Positions 49,382 through 60,593 of a stretch of DNA of 64,000 nucleotides are shown here, piece by piece. The stretch comes from Halichondria panicea. Taxonomy: Eukaryota; Porifera; Demospongiae; Suberitida; Halichondriidae. The position numbers and the translations under genes are program-made. The stretch's first letter is position 1. Each line of letters starts with the position of its first letter. Location of the stretch: assembly GCF_963675165.1 (NCBI RefSeq), contig NC_087377.1, positions 6,403,122 to 6,467,121 of the forward strand. The letters run 5' to 3'. Under the pieces are notes generated by a model. It searched no databases, was not told where the DNA came from, and worked only from the letters and a program-made list of their open reading frames with translations.

Positions 49382-52300
49382 GCACACACTACTGTATACC
49401 TCGCTTGCGCATGCGCACCAAGGCATAAAAATGTTTGTGGAGGCATAGTATGCCACATGCATAACTATATTTTGTGGCCCACACAGTTGTGTCTGTTGTA
49501 AGGTTTGTGAATCCTGGTAAATGTAACCCCCTATTGACTTTGGGTCAATTGTTGTGTAATTGTATTGCAGAGACTGGTCAGTGTAATTGTGAGAAAAAGT
49601 ACTTAAAAGGGCAACCACTGAAGTCTACTATTGGTGTAGTGAGGTTGATTTAATTGCCTGTCATGAGAGCTGATTTTAGCAACCATGTCAACCGAGTCTC
49701 CAAGCAGTTCGTATCTCCAAGCAGTTGGTATTTCCTTTCCACTGAAGTCTACTATTGGTGTAGTGAGGTTGATTTAATTGCCTGTCATGAGAGCTGATTT
49801 TAGCAACCATGTCAACCAGTCTCCAAGCAGTTTGTATCTCCAAGCAGTTGGTATTTCCTTTCAGAAGCCACCATAATTAGTACGCCTTGATCCACCCACT
49901 TTATTAACAGCAGTGCCACATGGTTGTCTGCGCATGCGCAGACTATAAGCAGGCATGTCTCCATGGTAACAACTGCAACGCGCATGCGCATTTAAGGGAC
50001 ACGCCCATTTTCTAAATCTGATAAAAAGAAACTGCCAAGCCGGATAATCGAGGTTCCGGATAATGGAGGGCCGGATAATCGAGGTTCTACTGTACCGTAT
50101 AGCGGGCAATAATTATTCTTGGGGTAAAAAGTTTTTTATTGTACTTCAGTGCATGCGTTCGGGTAAACCATGCACGCTTAGGTTTTCTTGGGGAAATTTT
50201 TGTGGTGGTCAGATTGCCCAAGAAATTTCAAAATGACCCGGTATATGGTATTGCTAGAATTGCATGGTTGACGAATATAAATAAATACTACTCAGCCTCC
50301 TACACAGAAATCCTGCTACTGACTGTTTGCTCGTATTCAAAATTCCTTCCCACAATTATTAACAATAATATGCAGGCGATGAATACATAGTAGGCACTGG
50401 AGATGCATTATACCATTTACTGTACTGAAGGCGAGTCTTGAGCATCATAATTATATAATCTGTTGTGTTGTGATTGTGACTACGGCAAGCATCTCCATCC
50501 TGCGATTGATATTACTCTCTAAACAGTGCGTTACGGTTCAATGCTCGCCTATTGCTATATGAACCCAGAGGAGGTTGGACATGCGTCATCATTTATGTGA
50601 CATTCTTAACGTTACCATAGATACTGTAAAAAAGCTACTGCTATGTTCGACTGTACTGAACCTGACTAGCTGTATCTGTTGCCTGGTTGGGGAGCAGGAT
50701 TAGCTAGACTATAGGGTAGAGTATAGTTCAACGGTGTTGTATATAGCTTGCATTGTACAGGCTGGCAGGAATCTAGTAAACACTCTGTGCACTGATAACT
50801 GGTCAGAATGAAGAGGATATTTGGGGATAATTGAATGTCAGGGTAGCTATACACCCAAGGAGCCAGGAAGTCCAAAATAGTCAGCTCTCAGTTGCTAAGA
50901 AATCAAGCTAGAACTTTACATAGTCAAGAATGTGAGCCAGCTCACAGCAAAAGTTTGTTGCACGTGATCGTGTCCAACTTCCTCTCATAATTATGAATCA
51001 TAACTATTGCATCTACATCAGCACAGTGCAATACGTGATGTATTCCCTTTGAACCGCCCACGCAAGTCGCACTACAAATTCAGTCAGTGTACACATAATT
51101 ATATAGATGGCTAGGTGACGTGTGCAAAAGGTTGTTTGAGCTAGCTAGCTCGTACTACAATGAATATCTACAGCTGGTTATATCCACCTGGACTTTTTGA
51201 TATGTCTTGTCTGATCACATGAGGAAATGTAACTGATATATAGATGTTTAGTAGCTAAAGATCAACCAAGATTGCTAAAAAGGATGCCAAAAGTTCAAAG
51301 TCCATAATTAATGGCTGCTGCTCTCGTCTCAGTGCAGCATGCAGGTTCGCAGCTCTTTTCTCACTCTTGTTCTAGTGGAGAGCTAACTACTAGCAACACT
51401 CTATGGGCAGTTGTTGCTACACACTATTCTGAAAAAGATGCAATGCATTTCAAGTAAGCAAAAGTATAACTTGAGAACGAAGCATTATTTTGCAAATCCA
51501 CATAAATTATTTAAATCCACTTTTTTACTTGCGATCCCTTAGCAGCCTAGACAGACACACACACAAACACACTTACCATACACCTCGCTTGCGCATGCGC
51601 AGCACACCGAGGCATAACAACGTTTGTTACCTCCTCTCCTCTGAGAGGTAGTAACAAAATTAATACGTCATTCCTTTATTTTAGTGCGAGTTCGGGTGAT
51701 TTTTCACCCACTTGTGCAAAATCCTAAAGGAAACCCTGAATTCAACATTGGATATAAGTATCTGAGTTATTTGACGCATACCCATTTGTACTAATTCTAT
51801 TGTGGGGCAATGAACGGTTTAGTGTTCACGGTGTGGTTCTGAGCGTTTTTGCGCAAGAGAAAATAAGAGCTCGTTACTAGGCTTGAATGTAATGTTGGGA
51901 TCAAAGGTCGTGCATGGGTAGCTCTTCTTATATTCACAACTCGCTTCGAGATCCGGAAGTGGCTAATGCGGTAATTAAAGCCAACATGCTCGGTTAAGTG
52001 TACAACGTTAATTAAAATTAATCAAGCAATAATATATCATAATCCCCCTAGCGTTACCTCTCCGGCCTCTTTGTTAGAGGGAGACTCACTGCTAGGGGCT
52101 GGTAGATTATGCTCAAGGCATTGCCTATTCTATTATTTTTGTTGTGCTTACAATTCAATGCAAGTATGTGTGTTTACATTTCACAGCTATTCCTGATTGT
52201 TGTCAACATGTTGCTGTGGCTATGGAACAGAAAGGACCTCAACAAAAGTCTCCTCCCACTTTTGGCAACATTCCTCCTGGTCATCTACTATCGACCCGTG

Positions 52301-52432
52301 CTGCTGGAGATTGTTCAGCTCTACTATGGGATGGATCCATGGGGCCTTATTATAGCTAAGCTGTTGTTCGTCACTGTCACTGGTGTTGTCACTCTTAGGA
52401 TGTATGGCTCCATGTCCAATCTCAGTCATTAA
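45260..52432 (+). CDS. TMEM147: Transmembrane protein 147 homologue, six exons, complete
   Basis: Exons 45,260-45,336, 45,398-45,467, 46,080-46,145, 46,581-46,686, 48,616-48,731 and 52,187-52,432 join to 681 bases (226 residues), close to the vertebrate length of 224. Phases are 2, 0, 0, 1 and 0, and all junctions are GT/AG. Family strings are clear: MTLFHFVNCIGAAYAPYFIT at the start, GLSEYSSFWKCVRAG, and the most conserved block VLPLWVGARGVEFEW. TMEM147 is a multi-pass endoplasmic reticulum protein associated with the translocon and the Nicalin-NOMO complex. The gene contrasts with its neighbour: single copy, housekeeping, no duplication. Confidence 0.93.
45398..45467 (+). CDS. TMEM147: TMEM147 exon 2
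   Basis: Acceptor TGTACAG, donor GTAAGG. Encodes SEYSSFWKCVRAGTAY and the following hydrophobic stretch. Confidence 0.9.
46080..46145 (+). CDS. TMEM147: TMEM147 exon 3
   Basis: 22 codons, MLILATLFPLNAAEEHG and NPVLG. The donor GTACGT is inferred from phase and from continuity with the family (VLG-EALKS). Confidence 0.82.
46581..46686 (+). CDS. TMEM147: TMEM147 exon 4
   Basis: Strong acceptor TTTTTCCCAG; encodes EALKSTVDLLDMLGMYLVI and ends in phase 1. Confidence 0.9.
47265..47885. mobile_element. MITE related to 55,558-55,771, interrupted by another MITE
   Basis: Both halves (near 47,270-47,380 and 47,812-47,880) match a repeat at 55,558-55,771, including GCGAATTGATCAA and TTTGATGCTTGCAAA. 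The insert at 47,384-47,785 splits them. Confidence 0.65.
47384..47785. mobile_element. MITE with TACCGTATATGCT ends
   Basis: Starts TACCGTATATGCTCGATCAG and ends with the near-perfect reverse complement. Internally it has two diverged copies of a GCAAAATGAAACATTTAGTA string. No coding capacity. Confidence 0.75.
47992..48024. repeat. GGT microsatellite
   Basis: About eleven GGT units inside TMEM147 intron 4. Confidence 0.9.
48616..48731 (+). CDS. TMEM147: TMEM147 exon 5
   Basis: Encodes the best conserved part, WGTAEMVMTKVLPLWVGARG, then the SALDSNLNL segment. Confidence 0.93.
48851..49426. mobile_element. MITE-like element with TGCCTCGGTG ends and CA tract
   Basis: Starts ATGAAAGCACCGCGG then TGCCTCGGTGG, ends GCGCACCAAGGCAT. 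Related copies lie at 31,406-31,970 and 51,262-51,614. A long CA tract sits near the 3' end at about 49,335-49,377. Confidence 0.7.
49615..49862. repeat. 124-base tandem duplication, two copies
   Basis: Copies begin at 49,615 and 49,739 (CCACTGAAGTCTACTATTGG). Differences are few. Each copy repeats CTCCAAGCAGTT twice inside. Confidence 0.85.
49863..50093 (-). mobile_element. Remnant with a pogo/Tigger-like end
   Basis: The right end contains repeated CCGGATAATCGAGG motifs and ends GGTTCTACTG before TA, as in pogo/Tigger terminal repeats. The matching left end was not found. Confidence 0.5.
51262..51614. mobile_element. 5'-truncated copy of the CA-tract element
   Basis: Shares GATGCCAAAAGTTCAA, the CTCTTTTCTCACTCTTG region and the CTCGCTTGCGCATGCGC end with the other copies. 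The first third is missing. Confidence 0.6.
52187..52432 (+). CDS. TMEM147: TMEM147 exon 6 with stop
   Basis: 81 codons plus stop, with hydrophobic segments (LFLIVVNMLLWLW, LLATFLLVIYY, LLFVTVTGVVTL). Alignment to the family continues without a gap from exon 5, so no exon is missing. Confidence 0.9.
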   Translation, partial: LFLIVVNMLLWLWNRKDLNKSLLPLLATFLLVIYYRPVLLEIVQLYYGMDPWGLIIAKLLFVTVTGVVTLRMYGSMSNLSH

Positions 52433-52664
52433 GTCCAATTTCCGTTTCATTGTAGCTTCAATTTACATTTATAGTATTGTTATTATTATAATGATGTGTC
52501 CCACCTGTACAATTTGGTTCAATAGTGTTATTGTAGTGTGTCTCCAGACTTGTGTGTTATTGGTCAACTTTGAATGTGTTCTGGGATTGGAAATTCAAAT
52601 GTTTTGCAATAGAGAGTGCAATCCTGCATGCGCAATTTATTTTTAATATTCAGGCATCGTTATT

Positions 52665-52670
52665 AATAAA
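52665..52670 (+). terminator. Probable polyadenylation signal of TMEM147
   Basis: AATAAA 233 bases after the TMEM147 stop codon, followed by T-rich sequence. Confidence 0.5.
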
Positions 52671-52882
52671 TAATTTTTATTATTTGGATTGCTTTTGGCT
52701 ACATTTGTGCAGTTAATCTCTCTGCTCTCTGCATCAGTTGAGTTGCTTGTGCACATACGCTTTCCAATGCCAGTGATGCATGGTGTTTTTCTACCTTGAA
52801 GATTATGGTAAGAGTTGTTTGCAGAAGATAGTATACCAAAAGTACATAAGCGAATATTCTTCTGACATTAATATAGCTATAA

Positions 52883-53122
52883 GGCCACTCCAAGTGATAC
52901 TCTGGTTTCTGGTCCACCGCCCGCATCAGATTTTATTCTTGGATTTCTATCTCCTACGCATGCGCAGAATGGTCCATGTGGTACAAAATAGTGTGATATA
53001 ATGATATTCATTTGAAAAATAATGAGATTCATGAGGTGAAATTGATAATGACATAATGAGAAAAGCCGCCCGCCCGCATGCAATTAGCAGGACCAGAAAC
53101 CAGAGTATCACTTGGAGTGGCC
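52883..53122. mobile_element. PIF/Harbinger-type MITE
   Basis: A 240-base element with about 32-base terminal inverted repeats starting GGCCACTCCAAGTGATACTC, flanked on both sides by TAA. A three-base TWA target duplication and GGCC ends fit PIF/Harbinger. No coding capacity. Confidence 0.82.
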
Positions 53123-54779
53123 TAAGGTGATGTGTGGTATATAAAAATAGGCCCTGATAAATTATGATTTTTTTCACCCATTGTTCTATCTTTATTTTTG
53201 AAAAATGTGCCTATTTTTCTCACTGATTCACAAAATAATTATAGAAAAAATTATGACGTAGGCATAAACACAGCATACAACTGACACAAGACATAATTAT
53301 GATTCTCAGTTGTTGACTTGAACTGATCTCACCTTCAGCATTTTTGTCATGAAAATGTCGTTATGCAAAACTTAACGTAATGATCTTTACCAAAAATAGT
53401 CATTGATGCCTTTAGACGCCTGTTATGCTAATGAATTATTCCGAAAATATTCGTGCTCAAGGATCCACCCCCTGAAATTATCCACTATAAAATTATGGTA
53501 TGGTATACTATAATTATAATAAAAATGCAGTACATGCATGATTGTGTATTGATTTGTATGCACGAATATAATGTTATTGTCAAGTGACTTATGTGTGTCT
53601 CCCAAGAATAGAACTAATGGGAAATAATTAATAGGAATAATTCTGAGCAATAGTATTTCGGATATTATGTTTTGAGCACTTCTAATGCTTTTCTAAGTTG
53701 TATCAGGTTGAATGCACTGTATCATCTCATTATAGGAGTCAGGGCGGAGACAATAGTATATAATTATATGCAGTATAATTATGTGTACAAATCAAAATAA
53801 ATCTCTGGTCTCCTGCTATTCATGCAGTTTATATTAATTGTTTTCTCTTTTCAAAACAGCTTACATGATGTTGCCTCACTCTTTGCAATGCGTGATATGC
53901 AGCGGCAATTGCAATAATCAGAGGCCACACAGTATAGCAATCCATTTGTATGTACAATTGGGGATTTGCAGTTAGATATGTAATTATAAGATCTAGCTCT
54001 TCATAATGATAATTATTGGCCATTGAATACGTATCTAACCATAGATACTATTATAAATTACTGTAGTATCTATATATGATCTAACACATCAAAAGAGCAA
54101 TGAATAATCTTGCATATAATATATGGTATGCATGCTCTTCATCTGCGCTTGCTTGCATGGTCATCCGGATCTTAATCTTTACTGTGGATTTATTGTTTGC
54201 ATGTTTGCATCCACACATTTTTCGCTGTATGTGTATGTATACCTATGAGTTGATGAGTTCACATAATAATTATACTCACTTCATGTACTGGCGGCATAAT
54301 TGATTGATTGATGTAACTTAATTGAAGTGCTTGCAAATTTATAGATAATTATAAAATTATACTCGATCGAAATCTTCACGTGCATGTACCAGTGGATGTA
54401 GAACATTATAACCCGCAATGCCTTGCAAAAATGCATAAATATCCCCCCGCCCTCATGTTAATTGTACCACAGAAAAGCACCTTTTTCTGTACTATCATGT
54501 ACTCTTGATACTGTAATTATACATGAATTGTTTGCACCAAGAGTGCAAATGCCTGCAGCCATTACCTCGACTTGAAGGGAAAAAACATTCTATGCAGGGG
54601 GAAAACAATAATTATAATTATATACCAGGTGATTGTTTTGTCTCCCTGGACATAAAATAATTATTCTATACTGCCACATGCCAACACACAGTAGCTAACA
54701 AAATTATTCGATGATGGTAGATCTTTTTGCTGATACATGAATATTGGATTAAAATACGCGATTTACAATGTAGCGGCAA

Positions 54780-54965
54780 ATTTTCGCTCTTTGTCCAGAA
54801 CCCTCAGTAGAAATGTTCATGGGTTCTAATATTCACGGTTCAATTCACATGAAACCACACCCACTAATAGCTTTGCATGTGAAATACCAGTGCGTGGGAG
54901 TTTATACTAGTTTTTAATATTCGCGTTAGCTGCTCTGCCCTCGAAATTTTTTGCACCTCACGAAA
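54780..54965. repeat. Copy of a dispersed hairpin-rich repeat
   Basis: Contains GCATGTGAAATACC, GCGTGGGAGTTT and GCTGCTCTGCCCTCGAAATT. The same sequence lies inverted at 62,745-62,915. A diverged relative with GGGCTCTGGAGCCAGAAC is at 9,478-9,600. Confidence 0.6.
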
Positions 54966-55557
54966 ATATTTAAAGAAAGGTCAGGTGACTACGCTGATTG
55001 GCTGGAGATGATGTGACAGCACTAATACAGTTACAATACGCAAAATAGATTCATAATTTTGACTCTAACCAGATATGTCTATGTACTCAGGCAGAAATCG
55101 AATTACCGCATTTCTTCTAATTACAGCGCCACAAAAAATTCAATAATGATTTTTCAATGGCACACAAATCAGAGTGGCTCTTAGCAATTGTTTCCACGAG
55201 GCTATCATATCAATTGTACATAATAATTTACTCGATCGATTTAAGGTCACGTTATACTATTAAAGCGGCAGGAATAAATATTTCCAGAATTTACTTGGCG
55301 CTCAATTGGAGTAAAAATATAATAATTATTATTTTGTAGACTTGCATGGCGCTTCTGCTAGTTGTCATTAGAAGAAAATTAATAAGCATAATTATATCCT
55401 ACGTGTACACTTTACAGTGCATCCAATCTATAGAGAGAAGATTAAGAAATTGTGCTGATACCATTGTGTATGTGAAAGAATACTTATTATCTACAATAAT
55501 TAAAATTAAGTATTTCCCCAAAAGTTGTTACATAAAAATTATGATGAGAAATCCATT

Positions 55558-55771
55558 TACCGTATTAATTTACTAGAATATTTTGCGGGTGAAAAACATT
55601 TGCGAATGAGCCAAATCAGCAGAAAATTTGACCTTTGCAATCTAACTATTGCGCTGGCAAGGATCGTGTGTATTTACTAGCAGTTTTGTGGATTTTATTG
55701 TTGCGAATTGATCAACCATGCATCGCAAAGTTCGCAAATGTTTGATGCTTGCAAAACATATTCATACGGTA
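55558..55771. mobile_element. MITE with TACCGTAT ends
   Basis: Starts TACCGTAT and ends ATACGGTA; the interior matches the interrupted element in TMEM147 intron 4. Confidence 0.6.
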
Positions 55772-56087
55772 GGTGAAAACTGGGGTGATTGGAAACGCAT
55801 TTATCTCCAGATTTGTCTTTTCAAAAGTGAGACAAATTATTCATTTTGGACCTTAGCCATTAATTTTGGATCTTCTTCAAATCTCTTCCTAACCGAAACG
55901 ACACTCAAACCTAGCCCTGCGGAGGGTGTGTATAGAGCAACATCGAACCGGTCTAGCCAACTATATAATTATATCTATAGATGTTGTGACAAAGTCCCAG
56001 ACTTTAGCTGGAAACTGTTGGTACGTCTTTTCTCTCTATGACAATAAGTGTATAAACCCTCGCCTTATGTTCCCATGTTGTAGCCTA

Positions 56088-56093
56088 TTTATT
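56088..56093 (-). terminator. Possible polyadenylation signal of the first RLR gene
   Basis: AATAAA on the minus strand, about 140 bases past the stop codon. Confidence 0.35.
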
Positions 56094-56234
56094 CACTTAC
56101 ACAACGGTATGAGTAGAAATTTTAATCATAGTGTAGTAATAATTATTTAAGCTACTCCCTAGACTGGATGCCTGTATAGTCACTCTAAAAACAAAGAATA
56201 AAAAGTTATAAATCTGAATCACAGTTGGCATTAA

Positions 56235-58561
56235 TTAGTCTATATACATCTGGATATCAAATGGAGCGGCAGACCATTTTTTCACAGTTATCGGGTTCCC
56301 TCTTACAATAAAAGTGAAGCTCTTGCAGCTAAGCACTGGGAACTGGTTCCCAGAATGTGGCCAAATGCAACTGTTTCCCCATGAATGACCACATGTCTTG
56401 CAAAGGATCTTGTGTGTTTTGTTCATAGCCAGCTTGTACAGTGGCTTTGGATGCTCGATCTTGTTAATCTTATCTTGAAATTCTTCACTAGGAACCACAT
56501 AACAATTCCCATTGAGTACTCGAATATCAGCAGCACAACAAGCAGGTGTTTTGCAGGTAATACATAGTAGATGTACGTCTTCAACTTTGTAAGTAGACTT
56601 TTTCTCATTTGCCATTGCTCTGTCACGTTCTTCTTTCTTCAGAAGCATTTCTTGCTCCTTTTCGATCTTTATTTGCAATATGCGGCCTGTTGGAAAGTGA
56701 GCATCTAGAAGAATGGTATCGACAAGCGCCAACAGCTCTCCATTCATCACTTCTTGCCTCTGCTTGCTTGTAGACGACAAGATGGTGTAGCCCTCACTCT
56801 TTCCAGTTGCTCGTGCTCGTCCGAGAGTTTGAGCTTTGGCAATTTCATTAGAAACATGTTGGTATCGTATGACAAGATTACAGGCTGGAATATCAATTCC
56901 CTCTTCTCCAATTGAAGTTACCACTAGGAGATTGCTTCTCCCATCACGAAATGATTGGAAAGAGTTTTCCTGTTCGGCTTGAGTCATCCCGTCCCCAGTA
57001 ATTCCAGCTTCCTGCCCAACAACCATGCAAGGGTGGATTCCAAGCTGCTCGGCAGTGGGTAAAGATTTGATCCAGTTGAAAATGGAGGATGCATGTTTTT
57101 TTGTTCTCACAAATAACATCACCTTGGATTGGGAATCTGTCACAAACTGTTCTTTAAGAATACTCTTGACTTTCAAAAGGTGAGGATTTTCTACTCGAAC
57201 AATGCCCTTCAATTCTGCTAGAAGGCTATTAAGGCTGGCACATAATTTTGTCTCGAATTCGTTTGCCACGTCAAGTTTGCGTATACTTGAGCTGTCTAAA
57301 ACACTCATAGCATCTTCGTACTGTAACTCCATGTAAACGTCTAATGCCCGGCTGAGACAGCGTAGAAGCTCCCAAATTCGAATCAAATCTCGAGATGTGG
57401 GATTAGCACTTCTTTCTAGAGCAAACTTTTTCTGCTGAACTTGCGTTTCATACTTTTGGCTCCACCGATTGAATGGGCATGTAAAACTAACCCTCCTCTC
57501 AAGTTCTTGCATGAGTGCCACAACGTTGACAATGAATGGCTCATTTGATTCTCTATCTTTGGAATTCTCTACATTGTAGTCGGGCTTGTTAGTGTGTTCT
57601 TCCAGCTCTCTTTTATTCATTCGAACCATTTTGATACCACTTGTGGCATCCATGAGTGCACAGAGTTTGACTAAGTGGTCAATGGTAACTGTCTTTTCAA
57701 GATTAGGATTATCTCCAGCTCCTGGTGATGCTGTCAAGCCCATGACTTGCGGCAAAGTTGCCTTTTCTGATTTCATCTGTATGTATCGGATCATGAGTCC
57801 TGCATATGGAGAATTCTTTCGAGTATGATGACATTCATCAAAGACAACAAGACTAAAATCGGACAGTGAAACTCTTCCACACTTCTGATCATCAAGAAGC
57901 TTGCCAGCAGTACACACAATGATGTGATGGCCGTCATCAATTGAAGTTTTGATAGAGTTGTTCGTATCGTCTCCAATACAACAAGACACTTGCGCAGCCG
58001 GGATGAATCTTTGCAACTCTTTGGTTTGCTGCTGGGCAAGTGGCCTCTTCTCTACAATAAAGACAACCTTCCTCATCTCGTCTTTCTCTTTTCCAGTTTG
58101 AAGATGGTGTGAAATCACAAGAGCAGCCACAAGAGTTTTTCCACTTCCAGTGGGGGCCACAACAATATAATTTTTTCCTTCAATACCGGGCTGAGCTAAC
58201 TCTGTTTGATAGCCTCGAATAGATTTTCCTTTATCAAGAGCTAAGGTGTAATCAATAGGTAGGAATTCAGTGGGGGTTTCGTCAGGAAGAGGAGGCCCGT
58301 CCACGGCAATTGGAAGATCATTCGTACCACCTCGTGGTTTGAGTTGTACTTCACTCACATCGCCATCGCAGTACAATTGTTCAGTGGCAATTGTAGTTGT
58401 TGTGAAAGCAAGTTCAGCCGATTGTACATTGTAGATTGTCTTTTGTGGTTTATGTTGTAAGTTGTCGGCGTGGGAAATGCAAGTTGGGCCTTCAGTTGTG
58501 GAAGTATTTTGATCTTCACTACCAGATTTTCTTCCTGTGTCGTGAGCCAGTGAAACAGTAG
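56235..58561 (-). CDS. RLR helicase and C-terminal domain exon
   Basis: A 775-codon exon including the stop. Counting from a non-native Met 13 bases upstream of the exon: Q-motif-like RGYQTELAQPGIEGKN near 120-135; Walker A PTGSGKT at 141-147; DECH at 246-249; motif III TASPG at 281-285; motif V TSIGEEGIDIPACN near 553-566; motif VI QTLGRARA at 582-589. The C-terminal domain (about 665-779) has the zinc ligands CITC at 671-674 and CKTC at 725-728, and the closing W-AAPFD. All catalytic motifs look intact. The acceptor TGTGCAG at 58,562 fixes the 5' border. The N-terminal 100 residues are low in recognisable structure. Confidence 0.92.
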
Positions 58562-58985
58562 CTGCACAGTACAAAATATTTAATAACTTAGATTCTGTAT
58601 AATTATTACTTATGTCAACATCATTGTGTCAACATTAGTGATGCCGTTTATTTTCCAGTGTGGGCTAGAATCGAGGCTAGGGTGTGGCTACAATAAAAAC
58701 GAAGTTGGTTAATTTTAATACCTCCAAAGACGTTCTCTTGTATAGCTTTCACTGCTTCGTCCAGTTGAAGACCACTCGAGCTCAGGCAATCAATGAGTGT
58801 TTGCCAGGTTAGTTGAGAAGGGTCAGCCTCCTTAAACCACTTGCCTATCATGCAGTCAAAGCAATCTCCTTTGTCGGCTCGATACTTTTCTCGGATTTCA
58901 TCAAGAGCAATACCATCCTCATCTCCGACATTCAGTTCCAGCCCCAGATCGTACCATTTGTGAGTAGCGTGAGGTTTTACATACT
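56235..58985 (-). CDS. RIG-I-like receptor with a death-domain exon (5' end not found)
   Basis: Two exons, 58,722-58,985 and 56,235-58,561, join in phase 1. The product has a death domain, a linker, a DECH-box helicase with a helical insert, and a RIG-I-type C-terminal regulatory domain. RIG-I, MDA5 and LGP2 relatives sense viral double-stranded RNA in the cytosol and signal through N-terminal CARDs in vertebrates; a death domain in that place would be unusual. No upstream start exon was recognised; 59,018-60,590 is mostly repeats. Further exons may lie beyond the transposon cluster. Confidence 0.78.
58722..58985 (-). CDS. Death-domain exon of the RLR gene
   Basis: Encodes HKWYDLGLELNVGDEDG, then CFDCMIGKWFKEADPSQLTW and QTLIDCLSSSGLQLDEAVKA, which fits the death-domain pattern of tryptophans and leucines (W-LG-L, C--ML--W, TW--LI--L). 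The donor GTATTA and phase 1 fit the helicase exon. The best-looking acceptor (TTTTGCAG at 59,018) would put a stop in this frame, so I place the border at a weaker AG at 58,986; a two-base indel in the GTGT stretch near 58,981 is the alternative. Confidence 0.62.
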
Positions 58986-59297
58986 TATTGATGTCTTTTC
59001 TCTTAGGTTTCTGAGCTGCAAAACATTGACATTGCTTTTATATATCTAGATCTATAGGTAAAAATATCTCGATATAGAATTTCTACTTGTGACATCAAAA
59101 TTCTTACATCACACATGCACAGATTGTTTTCAAGAGCACTCACCCATACTACACTAGCTGTACTGTTGAGTTTATCTTGTTTCTCTGCCTATGAAAGTCA
59201 CAGTCTAGTCAAGGGTAGTGTTTATAATAATCTCGGTGTTTATATAGACAGGCGTCGCCGCCCTCGTGTTTATATAGCTTCCAACAGCAAAACACCT

Positions 59298-59309
59298 GGG
59301 AATATCCCC
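59298..59309. promoter_or_regulatory. kappaB-like palindrome 1
   Basis: GGGAATATCCCC within a repeat that begins CACCTGGGAAT and ends CATTCCTGATTCCCAGAAC. One base departs from the GGGRNWYYCC consensus. Confidence 0.35.
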
Positions 59310-59397
59310 ATGGACATCATTACCAGCATTCCTGATTCCCAGAACTATATCTACATTGTACATGCATGTAGTATACATGTACATAGAATAAACACCA

Positions 59398-59409
59398 GGG
59401 AATTTCCCC
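59398..59409. promoter_or_regulatory. kappaB-like palindrome 2
   Basis: GGGAATTTCCCC fits the NF-kappaB consensus GGGRNWYYCC. About 0.4 kb upstream of the death-domain exon on the transcribed strand. Confidence 0.45.
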
Positions 59410-59901
59410 ATCATTATTTGTGTTGACAAAATTATCATGCATGTGGGCGAGCACATTCCTGATTCCCAGAACAATAATAATATTAGATCTACATCGTATA
59501 ACCGTATTATGGGGTGTTATCTGTGTCAAAATGACTATGACAATGTACACACGCGTGCATTCATATGCACATTACAATATGCATGCCAACATGCATATGC
59601 ACGTTACAATATGCATGCCAACATGCATATGCACATTATACAACATGCATATAATTTTTATACACATTTACAGTATTATGCTGCATGCATGGGATGTCAA
59701 TAATTATGACCTCCGGCAGCATAATTATACACTTATACACCCAATACATGTCCATATAATATAGACTTGTTGGCACATACAACATTAATTGTGGATGACT
59801 CCTCCACAAGACTCCAATTTGAGCTGGAAAAGACGCCGCAATAATTAGTTTGTTAGTAGGTGTGACATCTTGACTTGATTGTACATGCGCGGTAAAAATA
59901 T

Positions 59902-59941
59902 AAGCCCACTCCACATGTACCGACACGTGGAGAGTGGGCTT
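59902..59941. repeat. Short hairpin
   Basis: AAGCCCACTC and GAGTGGGCTT pair around a CACATGT/ACACGTG centre. Role unknown. Confidence 0.5.
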
Positions 59942-60593
59942 CTAAATATAATCTGCCCTCGTTGGCTACTCTCCAAATCTGGAGGCGAGAAAAATAAGGA
60001 AGAAGAAGAAGTACCGACAGTGTATCAGACTCTAGCTAGCTAGTTAGCTGTGATATAAATGGCTGACAAGATTACTCGCGCCAACGAGATAATATAAATT
60101 TATTGTGCTAGTCCTATTATGAGCACTTACACTTTGACCCAATGACCATGGACATAATCTAGACTCCACCCTTTCTGCCTACAAAATTACAGTGTAATTA
60201 CTCTCAATATCCGGATACATGCATATTGTGTAATGTGTAAGTATACATGACATGCACATGCATACCATGCATGTATAATTATTATTGACTGATAATTGTG
60301 TAACGACTAACGTGTATATGCATGTTGTAATGTGTATATATTATGTTGACATGCATGTTGCATGCATGCTGTTGAGTTCGTGCACCGAGCAGCGTGCGGC
60401 AGTTCAAGATAAGATTTAACATTCAACCATGGATCAACTGACAGTATGCACAAAACATAGACGGTAAATACTAAGACAACAAAGACAGTGGAGCAGAGGC
60501 TCCCATACACAAAGGGCGCCGCTAGGAGCAGGCCGCCGGGCTAGAGCACAAAGCAATAAGATAGACCTATACAAAAGAAGTGTTAACTAGTAA

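Larger units (their letters stand above)
48732..52186. other. TMEM147 intron 5, repeat-rich
   Basis: A 3.4 kb intron with two copies of a CA-containing element, a 124-base tandem duplication and a Tigger-like end. I see no gene in it. Confidence 0.6.
53126..56087. other. Intergenic DNA between TMEM147 and the first RLR gene
   Basis: AT-rich, with many ATAATTAT runs. Apart from MITE-like pieces at 54,780-54,965 and 55,558-55,771 I see no gene, RNA or conserved motif. Confidence 0.5.
59018..60590. other. Repeat-rich upstream region of the first RLR gene
   Basis: Holds two kappaB-bearing repeats (59,281-59,476), the left arm of a large inverted repeat (about 59,503-59,650) and a short hairpin (59,902-59,941). 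No exon recognised. Confidence 0.55.

Noticed and set aside
56235..58561. Dicer or a bacterial restriction helicase instead of an RLR
   Set aside because: The DECH box together with the zinc-binding C-terminal domain is specific to RIG-I-like receptors; no PAZ or RNase III domain follows.
59527..59660. Array of CATGCATATGCAC / TTACAATATGCATG repeats that could be taken for a CRISPR
   Set aside because: There are no unique spacers of constant length and the window is animal DNA; the units belong to the arms of an inverted repeat.
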